Origin: Caldilineaceae bacterium
Lineage (GTDB): Bacteria > Chloroflexota > Anaerolineae > Caldilineales > Caldilineaceae
Direction of reading: 5' to 3'
Assembly (NCBI GenBank): GCA_022821545.1
Contig: JAJEDJ010000018.1
Span: forward strand, 80,743-144,742
Length of the DNA: 64,000 bases
This document shows, piece by piece, positions 9,780-17,786 of the stretch. Both the position numbers and the translations under genes were made by a program. How positions within the stretch are numbered: position 1 is the stretch's first letter; the number at the start of each line of letters is the position of its first letter. The notes beneath the pieces are model-generated. The model searched no databases and was not told the origin of the DNA. It saw nothing but the letters and a program-made list of their open reading frames with translations.

Positions 9780-10433
9780 GTGTTGATTGCAGGTCTCACC
9801 GTCGGACTATTGCAGGAGAACTGCTACATTCTCGGATGTGAGGAGTCTTTCCGCGGCGTAATCATCGACCCCGGGGACAGCGCCCGAGCCATTCTAAACG
9901 AAGTCGAAGAAATGGGCTTGACGATTGAGAAGATAATCAACACGCATTCCCACTTCGACCACGTATTGGCGGTGAACGCAGTTCGAGCGGCCACTGGAGC
10001 CCCGTTTTATCTGCATCGCGATGACCTTCCCATTCTGCGGGCGGCGCCGGAACGCGTTCGGGAATGGCTGGGCGCCCGCGTCGACCCTATCGACGAACCG
10101 GACCACTTCTTGCAGCAGGGTCAGATGATCGAATTTGGCGCCGAGTCCTTGGAAGTCCGCTTCACACCGGGTCACTCACCGGGCCACGTCGTCTTTGTTG
10201 ACCACGCAAACGAGCAGATCTTCGCCGGTGATACACTCTTCCGCGGCAGTATAGGACGTTTCGATCTGCTGTTAGCGGACGGCCCCACGCTTTACAAGAG
10301 CATCCGGGACCAGTTGCTTACACTGCCCGACACGTACGTCGTTTACCCTGGTCACGGGGAAGCGACCACCATTGGCGCAGAGCGAGAGGCCAATCCTTTT
10401 GTGGGCAAGGCTTCCGCGTTCTCCTTCACATGA
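9780..10433 (+). CDS. Metallo-beta-lactamase-fold hydrolase (glyoxalase II-like)
   Basis: A hydrolase of about 217 residues with the metal-binding THSHFDH motif at 55-61, a downstream His in TPGHSPGH, the bridging Asp in FAGDTLF and a last His in YPGHGE. This ligand set is that of glyoxalase II and related thioester or persulfide hydrolases. I chose GTG at 9780 because AGAGGGA ends 9 bases before it. An in-frame GTG at 9771 abuts that site and would leave no spacer. Its position behind an HxlR regulator suggests detoxification, but the substrate is unknown. Confidence 0.88.
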   Translation: MLIAGLTVGLLQENCYILGCEESFRGVIIDPGDSARAILNEVEEMGLTIEKIINTHSHFDHVLAVNAVRAATGAPFYLHRDDLPILRAAPERVREWLGARVDPIDEPDHFLQQGQMIEFGAESLEVRFTPGHSPGHVVFVDHANEQIFAGDTLFRGSIGRFDLLLADGPTLYKSIRDQLLTLPDTYVVYPGHGEATTIGAEREANPFVGKASAFSFT

Positions 10434-10449
10434 CTTTCCGGAGGGTGCA

Positions 10450-10806
10450 ATGACGACCTTGGCAGGTGGACTCCAAAGGCTATGGGGAAAGCACGGGAAA
10501 CGCGCCCGGACAGTTGAATCGAAGGAGGCGGAGGGCTCCGCTACTACAGGCGGCTCTGTTTCGCAGGAACCGGTTGTTGTCTGGCAGGCCGTAAACCCGA
10601 TGGAGGCCCAGATCGTCAAAGGCCGCCTGCAAAGCGCGGGCATTCCTGCAATTGTACGCGGCGAATCCATGGGCAGGATATACGGATTCGTCTACGGCGG
10701 ACTCGCCGAGCGAGATGTCCTGGTGCCCGCAGCGCTGGCCGAATCCGCCGAGGAGATTCTGTCCGAGGAGATCCAGTGGGACACGGACGTAGGCGACTGC
10801 ACATAG
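10450..10806 (+). CDS. DUF2007-domain protein
   Basis: A 118-residue cytosolic protein. The second half (VVWQAVNPMEAQIVKGRLQS, then GIPAIVRGES and ERDVLVPAALAESAEEIL) matches the DUF2007 putative signal-transducing domain, a small alpha/beta fold of unknown function. The first 45 residues are charged and probably disordered. The start is the ATG at 10450, preceded by GGAGG at a good distance. It follows the hydrolase gene by 16 bases, so the two are likely in one operon. Confidence 0.78.
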   Translation: MTTLAGGLQRLWGKHGKRARTVESKEAEGSATTGGSVSQEPVVVWQAVNPMEAQIVKGRLQSAGIPAIVRGESMGRIYGFVYGGLAERDVLVPAALAESAEEILSEEIQWDTDVGDCT

Positions 10807-10815
10807 CCCAGTTTC

Positions 10816-10842
10816 GGGCGCGTCGCGCCCAGCGCATATAAT
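10816..10842 (+). promoter_or_regulatory. Palindrome next to a TATAAT box before ccmE
   Basis: A perfect 7-base inverted repeat, GGGCGCG at 10816-10822 and CGCGCCC at 10824-10830 with a single central T, ends 6 bases before a perfect TATAAT at 10837-10842. There is no good -35, and the palindrome occupies that position. It could be an activator or repressor site for the cytochrome maturation cluster, or simply the transcript end of the DUF2007 gene. Confidence 0.35.
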
Positions 10843-10935
10843 GCAGATAGCCGATGCCGGCCGTTCTTGCCGGCGAGCCCGGATATCTGAAGTCAGTCGA
10901 CCGGGCGATAGAAATTCCAGCAGGTAAGCGAACTG

Positions 10936-11448
10936 ATGAGTGACGCGTCATCCAATCAAGACGAACTCAACGAAGAAGAGTTGTGGGAGGGTCCGATCCC
11001 GGCCCACCTGGCCCGTAGGCGATCCGGTATCAGGCCGCAGTTTCTGGTTGCCGGACTCCTACTGATCGGCGTAATCATCTCGTTGATGGTGTATGGTCTG
11101 ACCACCGCCAAGGCCTTCTGGCTAACTGTCGACGAGGTTTATCAGAGGGAAAGCTCGCTTCTGTCACAGCGGATCAGGGTGAACGGCGTGGTCGTCGACG
11201 GAAGTGAAGATTGGAACCCTTCTGAAGTGACCCTCCGCTTCAAGATTGAGGACGAAGAGAATCCCAATCGGCAGCTTGAGATTGTCTTTTACGAACCACG
11301 GCCGGACAATTTTCATCGGGCCGCTTCGGTAATCGCGGAGGGAGAGCTTCTGCCGGGCGGGATCATTGAGGCAGATGTACTGCTTCTGAAATGCCCCAGT
11401 CGCTACGAGGAATCACCGGAAAACATCGTGTTTCAGGCAAATCCCTGA
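10936..11448 (+). CDS. ccmE: Haem chaperone CcmE, Cys (CxxxY) type
   Basis: CcmE holds haem covalently on the outer face of the membrane before it is attached to apocytochrome c. This 170-residue protein has one N-terminal membrane segment (36-55) and the OB-fold domain (IRVNGVVVDGS to ASVIAEGELLPGGIIEADVLLLKCPSRYEES). Classical CcmE binds haem through His in an HxxxY motif. Here the site reads Cys153-P-S-R-Tyr157, the CxxxY variant known from archaea and Desulfovibrio. It is the first gene of the cluster that includes ccmA, ccmB, ccmC and ccmD. Confidence 0.92.
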   Translation: MSDASSNQDELNEEELWEGPIPAHLARRRSGIRPQFLVAGLLLIGVIISLMVYGLTTAKAFWLTVDEVYQRESSLLSQRIRVNGVVVDGSEDWNPSEVTLRFKIEDEENPNRQLEIVFYEPRPDNFHRAASVIAEGELLPGGIIEADVLLLKCPSRYEESPENIVFQANP

Positions 11449-11561
11449 AGACCGCAAAGTTTGCCAGAGCGAGCAGATTTTATCGAACGGGGGAATCTTC
11501 AGTTCCCGACGCCTCAGGCGCAAGCGAGTACGGGATCAGCCCTTAGTCGGAACAGCAACAA

Positions 11562-13448
11562 TTGCACTTCAAATGGTCCACTTGTGCAGTTCTACTGTTG
11601 GCTTGTACCGTAGCTCTCTTCGTGACACTGACGACGGATAGCCTCAACGCACAAGAACCCACTCCACCTTATGACCCGCAGCAGGTCCCTGTCCCACAGC
11701 GATTGCCTGTTGCCGGGTTGGCCGCCGAATCCTACAGACAGAACTGCGCACCTTGCCACGGCGCCGGAGGTGGCGGCGACGGCCCGGCCGCCCCCGCAGC
11801 CGACCCAACCGTCTTCTCCGACCCGGAAGCAATCTGGGAGCGCTCACCGGCTGAACTTTTCTTCGTAACCAAGTTTGGGCGCATTGAGAATCTTATGCCC
11901 CCCTGGCTCAATAGCTTGAGTGACGAACAGATCTGGCAGGTGGTCTATTATGCCTGGAATCTGCACACGAACGAGACGGAGATCGCACAGGGAGCGGAGT
12001 TATATGCCCAGTCCTGCCTCGCCTGCCACGGGGATCAGGGCCGCGGCGAAGGAGTAGAGGGCGGCGCCGGGATTCCCGATTTTTCGGCGCAGGAGCTGAT
12101 GATCCACTTAAGTCAAGCGGAATTGGCAGAACGCTGGCGAGAATCCCACCCGGAACGTGGTTCCAACTGGTCGCTTGATCAGCAGAAGGCTGTTCTTGAG
12201 TTCATTCGCGGCTTTACTTATCAGCCGGTATGGGAACCATTCGAGGTTTCGGGGCCCGGCGTAGTTACAGGCCGGCTGATCCAGGGTACCGAAAATGGGC
12301 CTGCGCCCCAACAGGCAGAGGTCATACTTAACATCTACCAGCAGACCAATTTACTGACGACGCGCAGCGCGACAGTTGGGGCCGGCGGCAGGTTTGAATT
12401 CGAGAACCTGCCTGTGGACGAAGGCTTTTACTTCCTTGCGGAGACCGAGCACCGCGCAATCCGCTACACTTCACCGATACTTGCATTCAGCGGTCCGGAT
12501 TTCATCGAAGGCAGGGTCGGACCGGAGAGAATCGACACGTCGCTGCCCGTATTCGAGTCGACCTCCGACCCGACTGACATTCTTATTGGCCGCGCCAACT
12601 GGATCATTGAGCACGATCCGGGAAGATTGCTCATCGGCCAGCTCTTCACCTTCGACAATCGAAGCGACCGCACGTTCATCGGCACTGAGGACGACCTGTT
12701 CGACAGTCCCGTAACACTTGTCATTCCTCTTCCTGAGAGCGCACAGGAAGTAGAAATCCAGGATGGGTTGGTTGGCGAGTCCTATCGATTGCGCCAGCAG
12801 GTTCTCTACGATACGCGTCCTGTCCTCCCAGGCGATGGCTCTCGCCAGATTTTTGTCCGTTATCACCTTACATATGCTGACGAGTCGGCCCGGATAAGTT
12901 TCCCTGTACCATATAAGACTGAGCTGTTGAATGTCCTGGTGGCTGACCTTCCCGGTCTGGAAGTGGATCTTTCACTTGAGGGAGAATTACTCGATCCTGC
13001 AGGCCGGGAAGCAGTTCAAGGAGTCCTCTTCCGCCTCTGGAGCGCACCGGTATCCGGCGGCTCCTCCGTTCAACTTTCCTTGCGCGGCTTGATCGGGGCT
13101 GGGGGCCGCGATCCAAGGCAAGACAGGGAGCCGCAGCTGAATCGAGAATTGCAGGTTTCCGCGCCGCCGCTGGATGTCCGCGTTCCCCTGGTTTTCGGCA
13201 GCGTCGTCGCGCTCGTCCTCCTCGCATCCCTCGGTCTCTTTCTTCAGCGAGAGAGGGCCAGGGGTCAGCCGACGGCTGAGCAGCTGGCCGCACGACGAGG
13301 GGAGCTGATCGACAGAATAGCCCGGCTGGACGACCTGCATGCGCTGGGCGAAATGGAAGAAGGAGCCTGGCAAAGGAAGAGGGCTTCGTTGAAGAGCGAG
13401 TTGGTAGACGTTGCCCTGGCGGAACAGAGGACGAGGGCGGCCAGATGA
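11562..13448 (+). CDS. Membrane-anchored dihaem cytochrome c
   Basis: A 628-residue secreted protein with a signal peptide (MHFKWSTCAVLLLACTVALF) starting at TTG. Two cytochrome c sites follow: C62-A-P-C65-H66 and C152-L-A-C155-H156, with LMPPW (Met112) as a possible axial ligand. Residues 220-540 form a beta-rich region resembling carboxypeptidase-regulatory-like and Ig-type folds. One transmembrane helix (about 548-568) leads to a 60-residue cytosolic helical hairpin (LIDRIARLDDLHALGEMEEG) of the SHOCT/CcmI-like sort. The stop overlaps the ccmA start (ATGA), so it belongs to the maturation operon. It may be a substrate of the system or take part in it. Confidence 0.8.
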   Translation: MHFKWSTCAVLLLACTVALFVTLTTDSLNAQEPTPPYDPQQVPVPQRLPVAGLAAESYRQNCAPCHGAGGGGDGPAAPAADPTVFSDPEAIWERSPAELFFVTKFGRIENLMPPWLNSLSDEQIWQVVYYAWNLHTNETEIAQGAELYAQSCLACHGDQGRGEGVEGGAGIPDFSAQELMIHLSQAELAERWRESHPERGSNWSLDQQKAVLEFIRGFTYQPVWEPFEVSGPGVVTGRLIQGTENGPAPQQAEVILNIYQQTNLLTTRSATVGAGGRFEFENLPVDEGFYFLAETEHRAIRYTSPILAFSGPDFIEGRVGPERIDTSLPVFESTSDPTDILIGRANWIIEHDPGRLLIGQLFTFDNRSDRTFIGTEDDLFDSPVTLVIPLPESAQEVEIQDGLVGESYRLRQQVLYDTRPVLPGDGSRQIFVRYHLTYADESARISFPVPYKTELLNVLVADLPGLEVDLSLEGELLDPAGREAVQGVLFRLWSAPVSGGSSVQLSLRGLIGAGGRDPRQDREPQLNRELQVSAPPLDVRVPLVFGSVVALVLLASLGLFLQRERARGQPTAEQLAARRGELIDRIARLDDLHALGEMEEGAWQRKRASLKSELVDVALAEQRTRAAR

Positions 13449-14125
13449 CAAAGCGTGCCGCGCCTCTCATTCGTTGCGAGCAAGTCGAGAAACGTTTCGG
13501 ACACAAACGCGTATTGCGCGATGTCTCTTTTTCGGTGGCGGCCGGCGAAGTCCTGTCTCTGCTTGGGGCCAACGGGTCGGGAAAGACGACTCTTTTGCGG
13601 ATAATCGCGTCGTTGGACAGGCCGGACAAGGGGGAAGTGTGGCTGGGTCCGGTGCCCCTTTCCACAGCCGCAAACGAGATTCGCCGCTATATCGGCGTTG
13701 TCGCACATACCCCTCTGCTGTACGATCGACTCACCGGCGCCGAAAACTTACAGTTCTTCGCCCGCCTGTACGATGTGAAAGAGCCGCAGAGACGAATCGA
13801 GCTGCTGCTGCAAACTTTGGATCTCTGGCGATGGCGGGACAGCGCAGTGCGGACTTATAGTCGAGGAATGTCTCAGCGCCTGGCGATCGCGAGAGCGTTG
13901 CTGCACGATCCTCCCGTCGTTCTTCTTGACGAACCGGATACCGGCCTGGACAGGGAAAGCCTGAAACAGATGACCGGTCTCATTCGGCAGCTGCGCAAGA
14001 GGAACCGGGCGCTGCTTCTCACAACTCACAGTATGGAGCGTGCAGTTGCCTGGGCCGACCGGGTCGTAGAACTTCGCGCCGGTCGTTTGCACCAATTGGA
14101 GGGTCCCAATCGTATTGGAAAGTGA
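13445..14125 (+). CDS. ccmA: Haem exporter ATP-binding subunit CcmA
   Basis: A 226-residue ABC ATPase. Walker A is GANGSGKTT, the signature motif is YSRGMSQRLAIARALL, and Walker B is VVLLDEPDTGLD. In cytochrome c maturation System I, CcmA drives release of holo-CcmE from the CcmABCD complex. Assignment to CcmA rather than another small ABC ATPase rests on the neighbours: ccmB, ccmC and ccmD follow directly. The 4-base overlap with the upstream cytochrome gene indicates coupled translation. Confidence 0.88.
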   Translation: MTKRAAPLIRCEQVEKRFGHKRVLRDVSFSVAAGEVLSLLGANGSGKTTLLRIIASLDRPDKGEVWLGPVPLSTAANEIRRYIGVVAHTPLLYDRLTGAENLQFFARLYDVKEPQRRIELLLQTLDLWRWRDSAVRTYSRGMSQRLAIARALLHDPPVVLLDEPDTGLDRESLKQMTGLIRQLRKRNRALLLTTHSMERAVAWADRVVELRAGRLHQLEGPNRIGK

Positions 14126-14128
14126 AGG

Positions 14129-14158
14129 GCGGGAACCGCTCATACGATCGGTTCCCGC
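14129..14158 (+). promoter_or_regulatory. Hairpin between ccmA and ccmB
   Basis: A perfect 10-base inverted repeat, GCGGGAACCG at 14129-14138 and CGGTTCCCGC at 14149-14158 with a 10-base loop, starts 3 bases after the ccmA stop. No T-run follows, so it is more likely an mRNA stability or attenuation element than a full terminator. Confidence 0.5.
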
Positions 14159-14191
14159 GTTCGCGGGCTTCTTTTGAGCCCGTGGATTGAA

Positions 14192-14917
14192 ATGGCAGAG
14201 CATTCGGAGGCAGGACGTGTTACCCGGAAGGGAGGAGGGCTTGCAGCATATCTGCGCGGCGTATGGGCTGTCGCGGAGAAAGACGTCCGCACCGAGTTTC
14301 GGGCCAAGGAGGTCGTGGGGACGATGGCGGCCTTTTCCGTCCTGGCGGCGGTCGTTTTCGGGCTGGCCTTTGACCTGCGCGTGCCCCGGCCCGAGCTGGT
14401 CGTTCCCGGCATTCTTTGGGTGATCATCCTGTTTGGAGGGGTATTGGGGCTGCACCGCTCTTTCGGATCGGAACTGGACCGAGGCACATTGACCGGACTG
14501 CTTCTGGCGCCCGTAGAACGCTCCGCGATCTACTTGGGAAAGGTTGCGGCGAATCTTCTCTATTTCCTGATAATGGAAGCGCTTCTTGTGCCAGTCCTGC
14601 TCATCCTGTTCGACGTCAACTTGCTGAAGCCGCTGGTTTTGCTGGCGCTGGCGCTGGGAACCGTGGGGTACGTGGGCGCGGGCACGCTCTTCGCGGCGCT
14701 GACGGCCCAAAACAGGGCCCGGGAGACGCTCTTGCCTGTACTGCTGCTGCCGGTACTCGCCCCCCTTTTCATATCAGGAGTGGGTGTGACGGCTGTCGTA
14801 TTGGATGGCCGGGGGAATGCCGAAGCGTGGCCGTGGCTTGGAATAATGGGGCTATATGATGCCCTTGTGTACGCAATCGCTTTCTTGTTGGTCGATGTTA
14901 TATGGGAACGGACATGA
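14192..14917 (+). CDS. ccmB: Haem exporter membrane subunit CcmB
   Basis: A 241-residue membrane protein with six hydrophobic segments. The soluble start AVAEKDVRTEFRAKEVVGTM matches the CcmB N-terminus, and ELDRGTLTGLLLAPVERSAIYLGK resembles the conserved cytosolic loop that contacts the ATPase. I chose ATG at 14192. A TTG at 14174 would add six residues. It pairs with CcmA in the CcmABCD complex that releases haem-loaded CcmE. Confidence 0.87.
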   Translation: MAEHSEAGRVTRKGGGLAAYLRGVWAVAEKDVRTEFRAKEVVGTMAAFSVLAAVVFGLAFDLRVPRPELVVPGILWVIILFGGVLGLHRSFGSELDRGTLTGLLLAPVERSAIYLGKVAANLLYFLIMEALLVPVLLILFDVNLLKPLVLLALALGTVGYVGAGTLFAALTAQNRARETLLPVLLLPVLAPLFISGVGVTAVVLDGRGNAEAWPWLGIMGLYDALVYAIAFLLVDVIWERT

Positions 14918-14939
14918 CACTTACACGAGGAACAGTCAG

Positions 14940-15677
14940 ATGAACGCAGCGGCAAGAACGGCAGGGGCAGATCGCTGGTTTGCTCCATTACTGATCTTCG
15001 ATATTTTGGCGGCGCTTGCCATGGTTGGGGTAATGTGGACGGCTCTGCTCTACGCCGGTGACGCTATCAATCTCGCTGGAGTTGAACAGGTGGCCCAGCG
15101 GATCTTCTACTTTCACATTGGAAGCAACATCGCCGCGCTTCTCGGGTTTCTCGGGTCGGTGGTCGGCAGCGTCGGCTTTCTCTTCAGCCGCCGCCTGGTG
15201 TGGGACCGATGGGCTGTGGCGAGTGTTGAAATCGGCACAGTTTTCGGAATTCTCGTGCTGCTGTCCGGTGCAATCTGGGCCAAGCCAGCCTGGAATACCT
15301 ACTGGATCTGGGATCCCCGTCTGACGACGGCGACGATTACCGTCCTGATTTACATCGCCTATATGCTTTTGCGGAACGGGTTCGATGATCCCGAAACGCG
15401 GGCTCGTTTCGCCAGTGTCTACGCCTTGTTCGCCTTCTTGAGCGTTCCCTTGACATACTACAGCGCGCGCCTGTTCCGCTCCATCCATCCAATTGTCTTT
15501 GACGGCGCCAATGAGGAAGCACAGGGAGGTTTTGGCATCGGTCCGACTATGGGACAGACCCTGACGGTCGCCATGATTGGCTTCGCGCTCCTGTTTCTAG
15601 CGATACTCTTCCACCGGGTACGCCAACTTGAGTTAGAGGCCCGCATTGAAGCATTACGGGAGAACTACGACGAATGA
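14940..15677 (+). CDS. ccmC: Haem-handling protein CcmC
   Basis: A 245-residue protein with six membrane segments that attaches haem to CcmE. The tryptophan-rich WWD motif is seen as PAWNTYWIWDPRLTT (116-130), and the two haem-ligand His residues are His59 (FYFHIG) and His183 (SIHPIVF) on either side of it. The start is ATG 14940, with GAGG 9 bases upstream. An in-frame ATG at 14856 inside ccmB would place 28 non-conserved residues in front. The stop overlaps the ccmD start by 4 bases. Confidence 0.93.
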   Translation: MNAAARTAGADRWFAPLLIFDILAALAMVGVMWTALLYAGDAINLAGVEQVAQRIFYFHIGSNIAALLGFLGSVVGSVGFLFSRRLVWDRWAVASVEIGTVFGILVLLSGAIWAKPAWNTYWIWDPRLTTATITVLIYIAYMLLRNGFDDPETRARFASVYALFAFLSVPLTYYSARLFRSIHPIVFDGANEEAQGGFGIGPTMGQTLTVAMIGFALLFLAILFHRVRQLELEARIEALRENYDE

Positions 15678-15817
15678 TCTATCTCGCATCCGCCTTGATC
15701 CTGATGTGGCTGTTGGTGGGAGGCTACCTACTGTTCATGCTGGCCCGCCAGAGGACTTTGGAGAAAGAGCTGCGTTCATTGGAGGAGAGATTTCAGGACA
15801 GAGGACACGCAGACTGA
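15674..15817 (+). CDS. ccmD: CcmD-like small membrane protein (47 residues)
   Basis: A small gene starting inside the ccmC stop (ATGA overlap). It encodes MIYLASALILMWLLVGGYLL as one membrane helix, followed by a basic then acidic amphipathic tail (LARQRTLEKELRSLEERF). This is the CcmD pattern: a single helix plus a short cytosolic helix with an R/L/E repeat, directly after ccmC. CcmD is needed to release holo-CcmE from CcmABC. The length is at the short end for the family. Position and pattern together make the call good despite the size. Confidence 0.8.
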   Translation: MIYLASALILMWLLVGGYLLFMLARQRTLEKELRSLEERFQDRGHAD

Positions 15818-15959
15818 GGCGATCCGGGGTCTAGGCCGGCCATTGGTAAGATAGTTTACTTCCTGGAGGTCTTGGGTGCGATAGATTGGCGAGAGGGAAG
15901 ATGGTGCGCTGCCCGGCAAGCGTACAGGGGCAGCGTGAATTCGCAAATGGGTTGAAATC

Positions 15960-16889
15960 ATGGTGCAGAACATCTCGAATGCAGCAAACATACAGACAGG
16001 AACCAGGTCGAAAGCGCCTGCGCCGGGGCAGGCGAGTCGAAGCAGCACTTTCTTGCACTCGCTCGCTTTTGTCATTGGATTTGGAGCCATTTTCACGCTG
16101 CTCGGCTCCGCCGCCGGATTTCTGGGACAGAACCTGAACTACTATCTGCCTCTTGTCCAGCGGGTGGGCGCCGTCCTGCTGGCGATTTTCGGGCTGACGA
16201 CTCTCGGTGTCATCGGCTGGATCGTAAGTCGAGTTCGGGCAAATGGGAGACTCATCGCCAATCCGGCCGTGGCCGCGCTTGTAGAGATACTGGGCTTTCT
16301 CAATGCGCTGATGTATACCGAGAAGCGTGTGACCGAACTGCACAAAGTGAAACGCGGTTGGGGATATCTCAGCAGCGCGTTGATGGGCGTCAGCTTCAGC
16401 GCCGGCTGGGTCCCCTGTGTCGGACCGATCCTGGCCAGCATCCTGTTCCTGGCGAGCGATAGCGCCACAGTAGCCCAGGGCGCGCTTCTTCTGGCAATCT
16501 ATAGCCTGGGACTGGGCTTGCCATTCTTGCTAACCGGAGCCGCATTCAGCCGGGCAACTGCAATCCTCCGCCGGCTCAACCGCCACGCCAACATCGTCAG
16601 TATCGTCAGCGGTGTTTTTCTACTCTACGTGGCCTGGCTTCTGTGGGCCTACCAGCTGACAATGCTCACGACTCAGTTTGCGTTTCTGAATCAGTGGGTC
16701 TTTCTCCTGGAGGAAACTCTCTCGTCTACTGTAGGGGTCGATTCTGCGTTCAACGCCGGGGCGCTGAACGCGGCGCCGCTGGCCTTTGTTGCCGGCATAA
16801 TCAGTTTCATCAGTCCCTGCGTCCTGCCCCTGATTCCGGCCTATATCGGCTATCTGAGCGGCGCCGCGCTGTCCGGGGGCCGGAGCTGA
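15960..16889 (+). CDS. CcdA-type thiol transporter, circularly permuted
   Basis: A 309-residue membrane protein that would pass electrons from cytosolic thioredoxin to extracytoplasmic thiols. Canonical CcdA starts with a helix bearing LSFxSPCxLPLxPAYxxYLSG and later has GWxPCxGPIL. Here the protein starts at the loop before canonical helix 2 (RSSTFLHSLAFVIGFGAIF), continues through GWVPCVGPILASIL and helices 5-6, then ends with APLAFVAGIISFISPC and VLPLIPAYIGYLSG, which is canonical helix 1. Both redox Cys are kept, and moving helix 1 behind helix 6 preserves its membrane orientation. A TlpA-type thioredoxin follows 18 bases later, fitting a CcdA-ResA pair. Confidence 0.88.
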   Translation: MVQNISNAANIQTGTRSKAPAPGQASRSSTFLHSLAFVIGFGAIFTLLGSAAGFLGQNLNYYLPLVQRVGAVLLAIFGLTTLGVIGWIVSRVRANGRLIANPAVAALVEILGFLNALMYTEKRVTELHKVKRGWGYLSSALMGVSFSAGWVPCVGPILASILFLASDSATVAQGALLLAIYSLGLGLPFLLTGAAFSRATAILRRLNRHANIVSIVSGVFLLYVAWLLWAYQLTMLTTQFAFLNQWVFLLEETLSSTVGVDSAFNAGALNAAPLAFVAGIISFISPCVLPLIPAYIGYLSGAALSGGRS

Positions 16890-16907
16890 GTACAGGAGAG
16901 GGTCCCG

Positions 16908-17501
16908 ATGAAGCGTCAGTCATTTCTGGCATTGTGGGTCGTAGTTGCCATTCTTGTGTCTGCCTGCGCCCCGGCGCCGCAAGGTGGCAACGCGCCTGAT
17001 GAATTCACCGTAACGCCCCTTGACCAGTTCCCCGACGAATTGGGCAGCGGCTTCCCTGTAGCCAACCTGGTCCAGGAGGGCAGTCCGGACATCGGTGACA
17101 CTGCCCCAAACTTCGCATTTTTCCTCGCGGACGGCCGGGGCGCGGATCTTGCTTCCTTGCGGGGAAGGCCTGTCGTCCTTAACTTCTGGGCCACCTGGTG
17201 CGGGCCTTGCAGGGCCGAAATGCCCGACCTTGTAGCGCTTCACGAAAGCGATCCGGAACTGGTCGTACTCGAGGTCAACGTCGGGGAAGAGTTGCCCGCA
17301 GTCGAGGCGTTCGCCGCGGAATTCGGCATGAACATGACCGTCGTTCTGGATCAGGAGGACTTGATCCGCCGGGCTTACGCAGTCCGCAATATGCCAACGA
17401 CAGTCTTTATCAGGGCGGATGGCACGATCGGCGCTCGCTGGTCCGGATTCCTCGCCGGTGAGCAGCTGAGCGGCTTCGTTGAGCAGATCAAGACGCAGTG
17501 A
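16908..17501 (+). CDS. TlpA/ResA-type thioredoxin lipoprotein
   Basis: A 197-residue lipoprotein with signal MKRQSFLALWVVVAILVSAC (lipidated Cys20). The thioredoxin fold of the AhpC/TSA-Redoxin kind has the active site W97-C98-G-P-C101 and the cis-Pro region RNMPTTVFI. ResA and TlpA keep the apocytochrome CxxCH cysteines reduced so haem can be attached, receiving electrons from CcdA. The adjacent ccdA and the ccm genes make this role likely. A GGAGAGG ribosome site lies just upstream. Confidence 0.9.
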   Translation: MKRQSFLALWVVVAILVSACAPAPQGGNAPDEFTVTPLDQFPDELGSGFPVANLVQEGSPDIGDTAPNFAFFLADGRGADLASLRGRPVVLNFWATWCGPCRAEMPDLVALHESDPELVVLEVNVGEELPAVEAFAAEFGMNMTVVLDQEDLIRRAYAVRNMPTTVFIRADGTIGARWSGFLAGEQLSGFVEQIKTQ

Positions 17502-17510
17502 GCGGCTAAA

Positions 17511-17786
17511 ATGCGGGTCATACTGTTCACCAAATCGAATTGCCAGCTTTGCGACGCGATCAAGTATGAACTCCTGGATCTGCAGACCGAATATGAGTTT
17601 GCGTTGAAGGAGGAGTTCGTAAAGACTGATCAGGACGTCCAGGAAGGCGAGGAAACGCTCGTTCCCTTCATTCATGTGGAACGAGACGGCCTGGACACTC
17701 TCCGCTTCGAGTTTCCAGTCAAGCAGGTTGAACTTCGCCAAGCCATTCACTTTGAGATGAAGCGCCGGTCGGACCAGGAAGGATGA
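17511..17786 (+). CDS. Glutaredoxin-like (DUF836) protein
   Basis: A 91-residue thioredoxin-fold protein: VILFTKSNCQLCDAIKYELL contains a CxxC pair (Cys11, Cys14), and VPFIHVERDG corresponds to the cis-Pro region. It matches the small glutaredoxin-like/DUF836 family. It starts 10 bases after the TlpA-type gene and overlaps the next gene by 4 bases, so it is part of the redox operon. Its partner is unknown. Reducing CcdA from the cytosolic side is one possibility. Confidence 0.8.
   Translation: MRVILFTKSNCQLCDAIKYELLDLQTEYEFALKEEFVKTDQDVQEGEETLVPFIHVERDGLDTLRFEFPVKQVELRQAIHFEMKRRSDQEG

Noticed and set aside
13748..14710. Minus-strand frame of 320 codons opposite ccmA/ccmB
   Set aside because: Gln/Arg-rich shadow of two well-identified genes.
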